Origin: Gammaproteobacteria bacterium
GTDB taxonomy: Bacteria > Pseudomonadota > Gammaproteobacteria > JAKEHO01
NCBI GenBank assembly: GCA_027296625.1
Contig: JAPUIX010000056.1
Span: 1 to 44,109, forward strand
Reading direction: 5' to 3'
DNA: 44,109 nucleotides
Part shown: positions 18,716-29,128 of the stretch, one piece after another
Position numbering within the stretch: the stretch's first letter is position 1
Layout: each line of letters starts with the position of its first letter
Notes under the pieces: model-generated
The model's input: the letters and a program-made list of their open reading frames with translations, nothing else
Told to the model about the DNA's origin: nothing
Databases searched by the model: none
Translations under genes and position numbers: made by a program

Positions 18716-19320
18716 TGAATTGGTCGGATCTACAAAATCTTGAACTCCAAAACATCGGCAATTGGCCGACACCTGCAAAGCTCGGGATCATCATGTTGGT
18801 ATGCGGCGGCATTCTTGGTGCAGCGTGGTACTTAGATACGCAGAAACAACGAGACACGCTCGCTAAGGTTGAGGCTGAGGAAATCAGTCTGCGGGAAACC
18901 TTTGGATTCAAACAAAAGAAGGCCGCAAATCTGGAAGCCTTAAAACAACAGATGAAGGAAATGGAGCAGACATTTGGTGACATGCTCCGCCAACTTCCCA
19001 ATAAAACGGAAGTGGCTGGGTTGCTTGTCGACATCTCCCAGACAGGCCTAGCCAGCGGCCTTGAATTTGAGCTTTTCCAGCCCCTGCAGGAACAGCCGTC
19101 AGAGTTTTATGCAGAGCTACCGATTCGCATACAAGTGAAGGGCGATTATCACGAGTTAGGAGAATTCGTTAGCGGCGTCGCTGCGCTTCCCCGCATCGTT
19201 ACCGAACACGACATCAATATCTCAAAGCAGGGCGACAAAGGCTTGACGATGACAGTCACGGCAAAAACCTATCGCGCGATGGAGGAAGAAGAGGAAGCAC
19301 AAGCGGGAGCGGCCCAATGA
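18715..19320 (+). CDS. pilO: type IV pilus assembly protein PilO
   Basis: A 201-residue inner-membrane protein with one membrane segment (about residues 22-40), a coiled coil (about 45-90) and a ferredoxin-like periplasmic domain containing the usual FELFQP and EFYAELPIRIQVKG-like segments. It forms heterodimers with PilN and contacts PilP. The end overlaps pilP by 4 bases (ATGA). Confidence 0.96.
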   Translation: MNWSDLQNLELQNIGNWPTPAKLGIIMLVCGGILGAAWYLDTQKQRDTLAKVEAEEISLRETFGFKQKKAANLEALKQQMKEMEQTFGDMLRQLPNKTEVAGLLVDISQTGLASGLEFELFQPLQEQPSEFYAELPIRIQVKGDYHELGEFVSGVAALPRIVTEHDINISKQGDKGLTMTVTAKTYRAMEEEEEAQAGAAQ

Positions 19321-19877
19321 TGAGGGCGCGTCCTAAAGCATTGTTATCAGCCTTCCTCGGCCTGAGTCTGATCGCGGTTGTCACGGGCGGCTGCGTATCC
19401 CGTGACATCAGCGACCTAGAGGAATTCGTAGAACAGATCAAGGCGAGGCCGGGGGGGCGCCTTGAACCGCTCCCGGAGATTAGACCCTATGAAGCATATA
19501 CGTATCAATCAAGTGGCGAACGGGATCCTTTTGCTCCGTTCTTTGAAAAGTCCCTAGATGAGATCACCGCCGAATTGGCAGATTCACAAAACAATAAATA
19601 TATCGATGAGCTACAGAATAGGAATCGTGAGGAACTCGAACAGTTTGAGCTTGATAGCCTACGCATGGTGGGTCTATTGGAGGATACAGATGAGCAATGG
19701 GGGATTATTGTAGACCCAGACGGAACGATTCACCGCGTCAAGGTTGGCAACTACATGGGTCGCAACATTGGAAAGATCACGAATATCTACGAAGACAGAA
19801 TTGAACTTCGGGAGGTTGTTCAGGACAGCCAGGGCCGGTGGACAGAGCGTACAGCCGCGCTAGCACTGGTTGAATAA
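19317..19877 (+). CDS. pilP: type IV pilus assembly lipoprotein PilP
   Basis: A 186-residue lipoprotein. The signal peptide ends in the lipobox VTGGC, with the lipidated Cys at about residue 26. A disordered segment follows with the GERDPFAPF motif (about 63-71), then a beta-sandwich domain (about 105-186) that binds the N0 domain of PilQ. It links the inner-membrane PilMNO complex to the outer-membrane secretin. A second ATG lies one codon in. Confidence 0.95.
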   Translation: MMRARPKALLSAFLGLSLIAVVTGGCVSRDISDLEEFVEQIKARPGGRLEPLPEIRPYEAYTYQSSGERDPFAPFFEKSLDEITAELADSQNNKYIDELQNRNREELEQFELDSLRMVGLLEDTDEQWGIIVDPDGTIHRVKVGNYMGRNIGKITNIYEDRIELREVVQDSQGRWTERTAALALVE

Positions 19878-19898
19878 TCTGACAAAGGGGTGGAAATC

Positions 19899-22031
19899 AT
19901 GACGGTATCGATAGCGTTAAACGATCAAGCGACTACAAACTCGTCAGTTAAGTGGCTTTCGCGCCTTGCCGTGGCAATGTATCTGCTGTGTCTGCACACT
20001 GTCGTCCATTCCGCCGGCAACACCCTGGATAGCATTAGCTACTCAGTACTACCCGGGGATCAGGTGCAGGTAAGACTTAATCTGTCTGTGCCACTGGAGC
20101 AAGAGCCATTGAGCTTCAGCATTGACAATCCGGCCCGCATCGCGCTGGACTTTCCAGACACAAGTCTGAATCTGGAGGCAAAGAGTCAGGCTATCGGTGT
20201 CGGCATGGCCCATAGTGTGGTAGCGGTCGAGGCTGGTGGACGTACCCGTGTTGTACTGAATCTCGTACAACTAGTGCCCTATGACCTGCGGGTAGAAGGA
20301 AATTCCGTGGTGCTCACCCTACAGACAGTGGAACTCGTCGCAACCGGTCTCCCTGCGAAAATCGAGGCCGCCGGGCCAGCCCGGATGCCCGTGGGCATGG
20401 CAGGTATCGACAAGATCGACTTCCGCCGTGGCGATCAGGGCGAAGGTAGAGTAATCGTCACCCTCACGGATCCCTCCATCGGCATTAACCTGGATCAGGA
20501 AGCCGGCAACATCATCATCGATTTCCTGGACACCTCACTCCCGGAAGAGCTCGATCGACGTCTCAACGTAATCGACTTTGCAACACCGGTCAAGGAAATC
20601 GATACCTCACCACTCGGCAATGGAGCCCGTATGGTCATCACCACAACGACTGAGAACTACGACTACCTCTCCTATCAGACGGACAAAATATTCACAGTCG
20701 AGGTCAAGCCACTCACCCCGGCACAGAAGGAAGCGATCAGAAAGGAAAAATTTGGTTACACGGGAGAGCGCTTGTCGTTTAACTTCCAGAACATCGAGGT
20801 GCGCGCGGTACTCCAGCTTATCGCCGATTTTACAGGCCTCAATATGGTGGCGAGCGATACCGTCACAGGCAATATAACGCTCCGCTTGAAGAACGTGCCC
20901 TGGGACCAGGCACTAGACATCATCTTGAAATCGAAAGGTTTGGCTATGCGCAGGGTCGGCAACGTCGTCATGGTTGCCCCTCAGGAAGAGATCGCGGCAC
21001 GCGAGAAACTGGAGCTTGAGGCAGAAAGGCAACTCGAGGAACTGGCTCCCTTGCGGACGGAGTTTATTCAGGTTAACTACGCCAAGGCGTCGGATCTCGC
21101 AGTGCTAATCAAGGCCGAAGCCAACAACCTGCTGTCAGAGCGCGGTAACGTGACTATCGATCAGCGCACCAACATACTTATCGTGCAGGATATCGCAGTA
21201 AACCTCCAAAGCATCCGAGAGATGATCATTAAGCTCGACATCCCGGTGCGACAGGTGCTCATCGAGTCACGCATCGTCAATGCCAGCGAGGACTTTGCCA
21301 AAGACATCGGTGTCCGCTTTGGGCTGGCCGGGCGCACGGAGGATCCCAGCAGGACCAAGACCTTCGCCATCGCGGGCGGAACGGAATTGGGTATATTTGA
21401 GGATCTCGACCCGACCGGGTTCAACACGGCAGGACTTGAGGATTTTATCGTCGACCTGCCTGTTACCGATCCCGCTGGGGCGCTGGGCCTGGTCGTCGGT
21501 AAGGTTGGGACCTGGCTCCTGCAGCTCGAGCTATCCGCGGCGATTGCCGAAGGGCGCACAGAAGACATCGCGAGTCCGAGGGTCATTACGGCAAACCAGC
21601 AAGAGGCCCTCATAGAGACAGGCGAAGAGATTCCGTACCAGGAGGCCACCTCCAGCGGCGCCACCTCGGTGGCGTTCAAGAAGGCGGTCTTGTCGCTGAG
21701 AGTCACGCCCCAGATCACCCCGGACGACCGCGTGCTTTTGGACCTGCAGGTCAACCAGGACACTCGGGGTTCCCCGGAAGTCCTTGGCGTGCCGCCGATC
21801 GATACCAATGAGGTCACCACACAGGTCCTGGTCGACAATGGCGAGACGGTCGTGCTTGGCGGGGTCTACACACAGTTAGACGAGGTGACCATTGATAGAG
21901 TCCCCTGGTTCAGTGACCTGCCGCTCTTTGGTTTCTTGTTCAAGCGGACCCTGACAACAAAGAATCGTTCCGAACTGCTCATCTTCGTGACACCGAAGAT
22001 CCTTAAAGAGACGTTAACCGTAGAGTTGTGA
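19899..22031 (+). CDS. pilQ: type IV pilus secretin PilQ
   Basis: About 710 residues forming the outer-membrane ring through which the pilus passes. After a signal peptide (about residues 20-40) come two AMIN domains (about 45-145 and 165-260) that bind peptidoglycan, an STN/N0 domain near 290-350 (VRAVLQLIADFTGLNMV), an N1/KH-type domain and the secretin barrel (about 480-705) with the VPWFSDLPLFGFLF signature near the end. The ATG at 19899 was chosen because AAAGGGG lies 8 bases upstream; a GTG at 19890 is in the same frame. A strong terminator follows at 22068. Confidence 0.96.
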   Translation: MTVSIALNDQATTNSSVKWLSRLAVAMYLLCLHTVVHSAGNTLDSISYSVLPGDQVQVRLNLSVPLEQEPLSFSIDNPARIALDFPDTSLNLEAKSQAIGVGMAHSVVAVEAGGRTRVVLNLVQLVPYDLRVEGNSVVLTLQTVELVATGLPAKIEAAGPARMPVGMAGIDKIDFRRGDQGEGRVIVTLTDPSIGINLDQEAGNIIIDFLDTSLPEELDRRLNVIDFATPVKEIDTSPLGNGARMVITTTTENYDYLSYQTDKIFTVEVKPLTPAQKEAIRKEKFGYTGERLSFNFQNIEVRAVLQLIADFTGLNMVASDTVTGNITLRLKNVPWDQALDIILKSKGLAMRRVGNVVMVAPQEEIAAREKLELEAERQLEELAPLRTEFIQVNYAKASDLAVLIKAEANNLLSERGNVTIDQRTNILIVQDIAVNLQSIREMIIKLDIPVRQVLIESRIVNASEDFAKDIGVRFGLAGRTEDPSRTKTFAIAGGTELGIFEDLDPTGFNTAGLEDFIVDLPVTDPAGALGLVVGKVGTWLLQLELSAAIAEGRTEDIASPRVITANQQEALIETGEEIPYQEATSSGATSVAFKKAVLSLRVTPQITPDDRVLLDLQVNQDTRGSPEVLGVPPIDTNEVTTQVLVDNGETVVLGGVYTQLDEVTIDRVPWFSDLPLFGFLFKRTLTTKNRSELLIFVTPKILKETLTVEL

Positions 22032-22067
22032 GATCCACGAAGACCCACGGATTGGGTCGACGCGACT

Positions 22068-22100
22068 AGATGTGGTCCTCACGGGCCACATCTTTTTTTT
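22068..22100 (+). terminator. intrinsic terminator of the pilMNOPQ operon
   Basis: The 8-bp stem AGATGTGG / CCACATCT with a 10-base loop is followed directly by a run of eight T. It sits 37 bases after the pilQ stop and separates the pil genes from aroK. Confidence 0.88.
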
Positions 22101-22321
22101 GCTCGTGTCGCCTTCACGCGGGGCCAGAACCTCGCTCGGCGCTCAGGACAGCCCCATTCACCTCAGATACCCGAGCTCATAGACTATCGGGCTGGTTCAA
22201 GAATTCCGACAGAGGCTTGATTTCTAAACTTAACACTGGCATATCTGCACCACCCATCTCGATAAAGTGAACTCGCCTTTTTTGATGCGCAATCGAGTAT
22301 TCAAAATCTGATGCCAGCTTC

Positions 22322-22843
22322 GTGATAGCTAGGCCTAACAATATTTTTCTCGTCGGTCCCATGGGCGCAGGCAAATCAACCATCGGTCGCCAACTTGCCA
22401 AACAACTTAAGATGGATTTTCGTGATAGTGACCACGAAATCGAAACGCGTACTGGTGTAGATATTCCCTTTATCTTTGAGATGGAGGGCGAAAAAGGTTT
22501 TCGCAAGCGTGAGAAGCAAGTAATCGACGAGTTAACACAGCTACAGGGTATTGTGCTCGCTAGTGGCGGCGGCGCCGTACTCGACCCGGATAATCGGTCA
22601 CGGCTTGTTAGCCGTGGATTTGTGATCTACCTACACGCACCAATGGAACAATTGCTCGAACGCACGTGCTTGGATCGGAAACGTCCCTTACTCCAGAATG
22701 AAGATCCGCAACAGAAGATGAAACAGGTCATCGCGGAGCGTGATCCCTTATATCGAGAGGTTGCCGATTTGATAGTAGAAACAGGCCGCCGTACAGTACG
22801 ACGAGTCGTAAACGATATCTGTCAACAAACTGAAAATCAATGA
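22322..22843 (+). CDS. aroK: shikimate kinase
   Basis: A 173-residue P-loop kinase that phosphorylates shikimate in the pathway to chorismate. Walker A is GPMGAGKST (about residues 12-20). The shikimate-binding DSD (about 36-38) and GGG (about 81-83) and the lid sequence RKRPLL (about 119-124) are present. The start is a GTG; upstream in-frame codons back to a stop at 22283 contain no ATG, GTG or TTG, so this is the only normal start, although no ribosome site is obvious. About 220 bases with a weak inverted repeat (22170-22191) separate it from the pil terminator. The stop overlaps the aroB ATG (ATGA). Confidence 0.95.
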   Translation: MIARPNNIFLVGPMGAGKSTIGRQLAKQLKMDFRDSDHEIETRTGVDIPFIFEMEGEKGFRKREKQVIDELTQLQGIVLASGGGAVLDPDNRSRLVSRGFVIYLHAPMEQLLERTCLDRKRPLLQNEDPQQKMKQVIAERDPLYREVADLIVETGRRTVRRVVNDICQQTENQ

Positions 22844-23934
22844 AAACATTAATGGTCGAGTTGGGAGCAAGGCGTTATCCGATCTACATCGGTGAGCACC
22901 TGATAGACCAACCAGATCCTCTGGCGGCCCATATTCGAGGGCGGAAAATCATGGTGGTAACGAACACCACCGTGGCGCCGCTGTATTTGGAAACCGTGTT
23001 GAATGCACTTAGTCGTTACTCGACCGAAACGCTTGTGCTGCCCGATGGTGAAGAACACAAAAACCTGGACGTAATGAACAGGATCATTACTGCTTTGCTA
23101 GAAAACCAGTTTGGCCGCACCAGCACATTAGTTGCCTTAGGAGGTGGCGTCATAGGGGATATCACTGGCTTTGCAGCCGCTTGTTATCAGCGAGGTATTG
23201 ACTACATTCAAATACCGACCACTTTGCTCGCCCAGGTTGACGCATCAGTGGGCGGCAAAACTGCTGTCAATCATCCATTAGGCAAGAACATGATTGGCGC
23301 GTTTCACCAACCGCAATGTGTGATCGCCGACACGCGAACACTCGGGACCCTAGACGACAGAGAGTTCTGTGCCGGGCTGTCCGAGGTTATAAAATACGGG
23401 CTCATTCGGGATCAGGGATTCTTCGACTGGTTAGAGGGTCATATGGCCGCGCTCCTTGAGCGCGAGCCGGAGGCCCTTAGCTTCGCGATCGAGTGCTCCT
23501 GCCAACACAAGGCTTACGTGGTCGCTGCCGACGAGCGTGAGGCAGGTATGCGCGCGCTGCTGAATCTGGGTCATACATTTGCGCATGCGATCGAGACTGG
23601 TCTCGGGTACGGGCAATGGTTACACGGCGAGGCTGTTGCGGCAGGCATTTATATGGCGGCTGATCTATCGGCCCGCCTCGGCTGGATTGATCAGACAAAA
23701 GTTGATCGTATTGAAATGCTTATCAAACAGGCACGCCTGTCAGTTAGGGCGCCAAACGCAATAAAGCCTACACGCATGCTGGAGCTGATGGCTGTAGACA
23801 AAAAGGCGAAAGATGGCACCCTACGACTGGTGCTTTTACGGGGCATCGGAGATGCCGTCGTAACCTCCGACTTCGATATAGAAGCTTTGAAGGACACCCT
23901 GTCCCATTGCCGCGAAGTGCCAGAGGTCGCGTGA
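22840..23934 (+). CDS. aroB: 3-dehydroquinate synthase
   Basis: A 364-residue NAD- and metal-dependent enzyme that closes DAHP into 3-dehydroquinate, the second step of the shikimate pathway. The nucleotide-binding [19 protein letters not shown] (about residues 104-122), the [20 protein letters not shown] active-site region (about 127-146) and the metal ligands in [12 protein letters not shown] and LHGEAVAAG are all present. It overlaps aroK by 4 bases and the next gene by one base (TGATG), so the three are one operon. Confidence 0.97.
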   Translation: MKTLMVELGARRYPIYIGEHLIDQPDPLAAHIRGRKIMVVTNTTVAPLYLETVLNALSRYSTETLVLPDGEEHKNLDVMNRIITALLENQFGRTSTLVALGGGVIGDITGFAAACYQRGIDYIQIPTTLLAQVDASVGGKTAVNHPLGKNMIGAFHQPQCVIADTRTLGTLDDREFCAGLSEVIKYGLIRDQGFFDWLEGHMAALLEREPEALSFAIECSCQHKAYVVAADEREAGMRALLNLGHTFAHAIETGLGYGQWLHGEAVAAGIYMAADLSARLGWIDQTKVDRIEMLIKQARLSVRAPNAIKPTRMLELMAVDKKAKDGTLRLVLLRGIGDAVVTSDFDIEALKDTLSHCREVPEVA

Positions 23935-25097
23935 TGCCTGATCTGGCGCCGTATGCAGCCAGTCAAGAATCCTCCCGCGGCCGTAGGTACAAGGAACCGG
24001 CCTCGGCTTACCGCGACCAATATCAGCGAGATCGGGATCGCATTATCCACTCTGCCGCCTTTCGACGCCTCGAATATAAGACCCAGGTATTCGTTAATCA
24101 CGAAGGCGACATGTTTCGCACCCGATTAACGCATTCAATCGAAGTGGCCCAAATTGGACGTACAATTGCACGAGCATTGCGGCTAAATGAGGATCTGACA
24201 GAAGCCATTGCCTTGGCACATGATCTCGGCCATACCCCGTTTGGTCATTCGGGCCAGGATGCCCTTAATGATTGCATGCGCAACTTCGGTGAGTTTGAAC
24301 ATAATTTACAATCGCTGCGCGTCGTCGATGTACTTGAGCAACGATACCCTGAGTTCACGGGCCTCAACCTCACTTTTGAGACGCGTGAAGGAATCCTTAA
24401 ACACTGCCCAGTGGAAAAGGCAGCTGAACTCGGTGACGTGGGACGTCGATTTCTCGAACAACAACGGCCGGGCCTTGAAGCCCAGCTCTGCAATCTCGCG
24501 GATGAGATTGCCTATAACAATCACGATGTCGATGATGGTCTTCGTGCGAGATTGATTCATGTTGATGAACTGTGCGAGATTCGGCTATTTGGCGAAAAAC
24601 ATACTGAAGTTATCAAGCGTTGGCCCGACCTGTCCAAAAGACGCGTGGTTCACGAAGTAATCAGACGGATGATTAATCAACAAGTAAGCGACCTCATTGA
24701 AAACTCCCAGAAAAACATCGAGGCGCTGAATCCTGCGGATATTGAGGCTGTGCGTTCCGCCGAGAGGCGACTCGTCACCTTTAGCAAGGAGATGCGTCAG
24801 AGGCAATTAGAACTCAAGCGATTTTTGCACAAACACCTCTACCGCCATCACCATGTCCATCGCATGTCTGTAGAGGCAAAAGCAATCATTTCCGCGCTTT
24901 TCAATGCCTTTATGCATAACGTTGACTTGCTCCCGGCAGACGTAAGGGTTACCACGCTGCATCTGGAACGTGAAGGTGGAGATGAGGCAGGCCGTGCTCG
25001 AGGCGTGGCCGATTACATTGCCGGGATGACAGACCGCTATGCAAGGATTGAGTATGACCGTATCGTGGATCCAACGGCACTACGCTCGCAATCTTAG
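23934..25097 (+). CDS. dgt: dGTPase-like HD-domain deoxynucleotide triphosphohydrolase
   Basis: About 387 residues of the dGTP triphosphohydrolase family (short Dgt type 2 form), which cleaves dNTPs to nucleoside and tripolyphosphate. The HD metal site is formed by [15 protein letters not shown] and [15 protein letters not shown], with further ligands in [15 protein letters not shown]. The ATG overlapping the aroB stop was taken as start; the frame reaches back to a TTG at 23907 inside aroB, which is less likely. It follows aroB, where many gammaproteobacteria have damX. Confidence 0.92.
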   Translation: MPDLAPYAASQESSRGRRYKEPASAYRDQYQRDRDRIIHSAAFRRLEYKTQVFVNHEGDMFRTRLTHSIEVAQIGRTIARALRLNEDLTEAIALAHDLGHTPFGHSGQDALNDCMRNFGEFEHNLQSLRVVDVLEQRYPEFTGLNLTFETREGILKHCPVEKAAELGDVGRRFLEQQRPGLEAQLCNLADEIAYNNHDVDDGLRARLIHVDELCEIRLFGEKHTEVIKRWPDLSKRRVVHEVIRRMINQQVSDLIENSQKNIEALNPADIEAVRSAERRLVTFSKEMRQRQLELKRFLHKHLYRHHHVHRMSVEAKAIISALFNAFMHNVDLLPADVRVTTLHLEREGGDEAGRARGVADYIAGMTDRYARIEYDRIVDPTALRSQS

Positions 25098-25421
25098 GGG
25101 GATATTCAAAACGCGAGTCGTCCGATGCTGGCCCCCACGCCCGAGCCCCAAGAGGCCCTTATGGGGGGCTTCATGCTTTGCCGGGCTTCGATGCATTACG
25201 CAGAAACCCGGTGTTCATCATTGCATGCCGTTCACAGGGGCAGAATCGGTGATCATTTGCGATCTCCCAGCATCGGCTTTTTACGCTAATGTGTCGCTAT
25301 TTTCAGCGATCGTGCCTGTATTTGCTCCGCACTCCCATGATCTCTGGGCCCTAATCAGGCCCTTGGAGGCACCCCCTCTGACCCACCTCAGGCAACTCGG
25401 ATTGCCGTGCTCGGCTGCCCC
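25098..25421. other. intergenic stretch between dgt and hemE
   Basis: About 324 bases with no coding region I can support. A plus-strand frame overlaps it but runs out of frame with both neighbours and has no family resemblance. A short inverted repeat GGGCC / GGCCC (25346-25362, 7-base loop) lies about 60 bases before the hemE start, with no T-run. It probably holds the hemE promoter, though I could not pick out clear hexamers. Confidence 0.45.
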
Positions 25422-26486
25422 ATGTCGGAATTAAAAAACAAGCGGATCTTAAGCGCGCTGAGACGCGAACCCGTGGACATGACGCCAGTGTGGATGATGC
25501 GCCAGGCAGGACGCTATTTGCCGGAATACCGAGCCACGCGCAGCCGCGCAGGTAATTTTATGACACTCTGCACCACTCCGGAGCTTGCATGTGAAGTCAC
25601 CTTACAACCGCTTTCAAGATTTCCCCTCGATGCCGCGATTCTGTTCTCGGACATCCTGACGATACCCCATGCCATGGGCCTCGGCCTTTCTATCACGGAT
25701 GGAGAAGGCCCACGCTTCAAGCGGCCAATACGCTCGGAGGCGGACGTCAAGGCGCTCGGTGTGCCCGATCCGGAAACGGAACTCCGATACGTCATGGACA
25801 CCATTCGTCTAGTGCGCCAAGAACTTGACGGGCGCGTGCCGCTCATCGGCTTCGCCGGCAGTCCCTGGACCCTGGCCACTTATATGGTAGAGGGCCAGTC
25901 AAGTAAGGATTTCCCACTGGTTAAGGAGCTCGCGTATGAGCGACCTGACATGATGCATCGGCTGCTTGCAATCATTACCGAGGCTGTGACTCGCTACCTC
26001 AACGCGCAGATCGCCGCTGGCGCCGAGGTGCTGATGATCTTCGATACCTGGGGAGGGCTGCTGACTACTCGCGGCTACCACGACTTTTCACTTGAATACT
26101 CTCAACGCGTGATACAAGGTTTAAATCGCGAGTGCGAAGGCATCGTAGTGCCGGTGATCCTTTTTACAAAAGGTGGAGGCGCCTGGCTCGATGCGATGGC
26201 GGAGAGCCATTGTGATGCGATAGGACTAGACTGGACTCTGGATATCGGAGTGGTACGGGCAACGGTAGGCGAACGTGTTGCCTTACAGGGAAATATGGAC
26301 CCACTCATTCTCTTTGCTTCACCCGCTCGGATCCGGGAGGAAGTTAAAGTAATCTTGGAGAGTTACGGCCACGGCACTGGACATGTGTTTAATCTGGGAC
26401 ATGGTATTCACCCGGAGACTAAACCGGAGCATGTTGAGGTCTTTATCCAAGCTGTGCATGAGTTGAGCCCCCCCTTTCACGCCTAA
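25422..26486 (+). CDS. hemE: uroporphyrinogen decarboxylase
   Basis: A 354-residue TIM-barrel enzyme that removes four carboxyl groups from uroporphyrinogen III to give coproporphyrinogen III in haem synthesis. The family signature [16 protein letters not shown] is near the N terminus, with the catalytic Asp in [12 protein letters not shown] and the [13 protein letters not shown] and [13 protein letters not shown] blocks further on. The ATG at 25422 gives the usual N terminus ([10 protein letters not shown]); the frame also extends five codons upstream to 25407. Confidence 0.96.
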   Translation: MSELKNKRILSALRREPVDMTPVWMMRQAGRYLPEYRATRSRAGNFMTLCTTPELACEVTLQPLSRFPLDAAILFSDILTIPHAMGLGLSITDGEGPRFKRPIRSEADVKALGVPDPETELRYVMDTIRLVRQELDGRVPLIGFAGSPWTLATYMVEGQSSKDFPLVKELAYERPDMMHRLLAIITEAVTRYLNAQIAAGAEVLMIFDTWGGLLTTRGYHDFSLEYSQRVIQGLNRECEGIVVPVILFTKGGGAWLDAMAESHCDAIGLDWTLDIGVVRATVGERVALQGNMDPLILFASPARIREEVKVILESYGHGTGHVFNLGHGIHPETKPEHVEVFIQAVHELSPPFHA

Positions 26487-26508
26487 CCCGTCCGTTGATC
26501 AATCACCA

Positions 26509-27438
26509 ATGAAACAAAATTCACTCTACGAGCATGGAGCAACGATCGTCAAAGGATTTTGTATGGGTACCGCGGACGTTATTCCCGGGGTTAGCGGAGG
26601 AACAATTGCCTTTATTCTCGGAATCTATCCCAAACTGCTTACGGCGATTAAGTCCTTTGATGTGGAATGGTTGTGGCGTCTCGTAAGGCTCGACATCAAG
26701 GGCGCAATTACTTATCCGCATTTTGGATTTCTCATACCGCTCTGTGTCGGGATCATTGCAGCGTTGCTGTTTTTTACCCGCATCGCTCCGTTACCCGTAT
26801 ATATCCGTACGCACCCCGAAGTTACCTATGGTTTATTTTTCGGATTGATATTGGGCTCAATCATTATCCTATTAAGGCAGCTCGGTGAGCTAAACCGTAA
26901 TGAATACCTCGAGCTTGCTGCGGGCATCGTATTGGGCCTCCTGCTGGTTAACCTGGTACCATTCAATACGCCGAACAGCGCATGGTTCATTTTCATCTCC
27001 GGAGCGATAGCCACCTGTGCAATGATTCTGCCAGGTATCTCTGGATCCTTTATCCTCCTGATCTTCAGAAAATACGCCTATGTGTTCGATGGATTGAGCA
27101 AACTCGACTTTACTGTGATGGTTCCATTCATCCTGGGCGCCATCACAGGTCTTGCGCTTTTCAGCCGTATTTTAACCTCGTTACTCAACACGTATTACCG
27201 GCCCACGTTACTCGTTATTACGGGAATCCTTGTTGCTTCACTTTGGGTAATTTGGCCGTTTCAGGATAGGGTATATGAATTCATACGAGGGGAAGAGCAT
27301 CTCATAAGCACGGTTCCGTTAGTCCCCCAATCACTCGATGGAACGACAGTGCTTTCTCTGCTGCTCGTAGGGCTTGGTTTCGTTTTCATTTTGTTTATCG
27401 ACTGGCTTGCACGAAAGCGTATAAGTCAGGTGGCTTGA
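26509..27438 (+). CDS. DUF368 membrane protein, probable undecaprenyl-phosphate transporter
   Basis: A 309-residue polytopic membrane protein with roughly eight to nine hydrophobic segments. The repeated signature is clear: GFCMGTADVIPGVSGGTIAFILG near the N terminus and MILPGISGSFILLI in the second half, an inverted-repeat re-entrant arrangement typical of DUF368. Published work on this family (PopT) assigns it recycling of undecaprenyl phosphate across the inner membrane for cell-wall synthesis; the assignment here is by family only. It lies 22 bases after hemE in the same direction and ends facing lnt. Confidence 0.88.
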   Translation: MKQNSLYEHGATIVKGFCMGTADVIPGVSGGTIAFILGIYPKLLTAIKSFDVEWLWRLVRLDIKGAITYPHFGFLIPLCVGIIAALLFFTRIAPLPVYIRTHPEVTYGLFFGLILGSIIILLRQLGELNRNEYLELAAGIVLGLLLVNLVPFNTPNSAWFIFISGAIATCAMILPGISGSFILLIFRKYAYVFDGLSKLDFTVMVPFILGAITGLALFSRILTSLLNTYYRPTLLVITGILVASLWVIWPFQDRVYEFIRGEEHLISTVPLVPQSLDGTTVLSLLLVGLGFVFILFIDWLARKRISQVA

Positions 27439-27507
27439 GCAACGCCGTTAAACCCTGCGACGAGAAGATCCCTTATTGATGTGCGCTCTGCTTGAAGCGC
27501 CCTATTA

Positions 27508-29013
27508 TCACCTTGCCGAGGAATGCCGACCGAGCCAGGCGGCCAAGCCGAGCATAAGGAAGAAGGCTACGATAACGGGTGTATTGCCCATACGTGCGTA
27601 AAGGGTCCACCCATCATATATCCGGATATCGGCAACTAAAGTATGGATTTTGAACTGAGGGGAGCGCGCAAGGACTTCCCCTTTGGCGTCAATAACTGCA
27701 GTGATACCCGTATTCGTTGCACGTAACACATAACGGCCCGTCTCCAATGCTCGCATACGTGCCATCTGAAAATGCTGATGCGGTCCGAGGGAATCCCCAA
27801 ACCATCCATCATTGCTGACATTGACCAGGAAATCCGCATCGGGGAGTGCCCTGATGATCTCCTCCCCAAAAATGATCTCATAGCAGATGGAAACACCCAC
27901 ATGATGGCCAGCAACTCGGAGCAGCGGTTGATTAGCCGGCCCGGCGCTAAAGCCCGACATGGGTATTGCCAGGAGGTCCGCCAAGCGTTGCAGCCACTTC
28001 CCCAGCGGCATGAATTCACCAAACGGGACAAGATGCTGTTTGTGATAAGCCCCAGCGTGGCCGCCGATCGCAACGACGCTGTTGTAATAACGGGCACCGT
28101 CAGGATCAAGAACAGGAATGCCAATGAGTAAGTCCGTCCCATCTAGGCGAGCTTTTGATTGTAATGACTCTATAACGGGTGTGACGGAATGATAGAAGGC
28201 CGGTATTGCCGCTTCTGGCCAGATGATGAGATCTTCACCCCAGAACTTTTTCGTTAGGGCCTGATAGAGCCTTATTGTCTGTTGACGTTCCTCCGGTAGC
28301 CACTTCATCTGCTGCGTGACATTGCCCTGAAGTAACGCGACCTTAACCGTCTCTCCGGTTGGCTCTGTCCACGAGACACGCCCCAACAAAAAAGCACCGG
28401 CCCACAACAACACTATTGCAGAAAGTGGATACGCACATTGCCTGAGCCCTCCGCAAAAAGCGTAGGCGAGCAGACCAGCACTCAAAGCCACCGCCCAACT
28501 CACACCGTATACGCCAACGAGCGGCGCCAGACTGGCAAGCGGGGCGTCAATCTGACTGTAACCCAAATTAAGCCAGGGGAACCCGGTTAAAATCCATCCA
28601 CGCAGCCATTCGACGAGCGTCCATGTTGCGGGTACCACGGCAAGCAACCACAGCGCTTCACCTACGCTAAAGAACCTTCTAGCAACGTACCCGGCAACCG
28701 CCGGATAGCAGGCTAGATAAGCAACCAACAGGTAGGTCAACAGAAGTGCAACTGGCAGCTTAAGGCCACCAAATTGATAGATGCTGATGTGTAGCCAGTA
28801 GACCCCTACACCAAACATGCCCATCCCGTAAAGCCACCCACGCCAAAAGGCCCGCCAAGGAGGATTATTCCGCCAGGTCAGGAAAAGAAGCGCGGGCGAG
28901 ATGACAGCAATGGGGAACCACTGAAAAGGCGCGAACGCGAACGGCAGGGCCAATCCTGCAAGTAGCGCGATCGCATCTTGAATATACGCACTCTGCCGTG
29001 GAGCTAGGATCAC
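27508..29013 (-). CDS. lnt: apolipoprotein N-acyltransferase
   Basis: About 501 residues. An N-terminal membrane part with about six to seven helices (about residues 10-215) is followed by a nitrilase-type periplasmic domain. The catalytic triad is visible as Glu in IIWPEAAIP (about 268), Lys in YHKQHLVPFGEF (about 326) and Cys in SICYEIIFGE (about 378). A last membrane helix closes the protein. It adds the third acyl chain to lipoproteins at the inner membrane. The GTG at 29013 was taken as start; a TTG directly precedes it. It is the last gene of the miaB operon, 112-115 bp after corC. Confidence 0.95.
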   Translation of the reverse strand: MILAPRQSAYIQDAIALLAGLALPFAFAPFQWFPIAVISPALLFLTWRNNPPWRAFWRGWLYGMGMFGVGVYWLHISIYQFGGLKLPVALLLTYLLVAYLACYPAVAGYVARRFFSVGEALWLLAVVPATWTLVEWLRGWILTGFPWLNLGYSQIDAPLASLAPLVGVYGVSWAVALSAGLLAYAFCGGLRQCAYPLSAIVLLWAGAFLLGRVSWTEPTGETVKVALLQGNVTQQMKWLPEERQQTIRLYQALTKKFWGEDLIIWPEAAIPAFYHSVTPVIESLQSKARLDGTDLLIGIPVLDPDGARYYNSVVAIGGHAGAYHKQHLVPFGEFMPLGKWLQRLADLLAIPMSGFSAGPANQPLLRVAGHHVGVSICYEIIFGEEIIRALPDADFLVNVSNDGWFGDSLGPHQHFQMARMRALETGRYVLRATNTGITAVIDAKGEVLARSPQFKIHTLVADIRIYDGWTLYARMGNTPVIVAFFLMLGLAAWLGRHSSAR

Positions 29014-29128
29014 CAAGAATTTATTCGCGCTGAATTGTCGTTATACAAAACATGGGGCTCCAGCAGATTGCATCACCCCCTATTTACGGCGATAGACCCT
29101 TAGCTGCCTAGGTTTTTAGTTACGTCCG

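Noticed and set aside
25039-25434. 131-codon plus-strand frame between dgt and hemE
   Set aside because: It overlaps the end of dgt and the start of hemE in another frame and its sequence resembles no family.
27439-27507. Bidirectional terminator between the DUF368 gene and lnt
   Set aside because: Only a 5-bp inverted repeat (GCGCT/AGCGC) is visible and no T-run follows on either strand.
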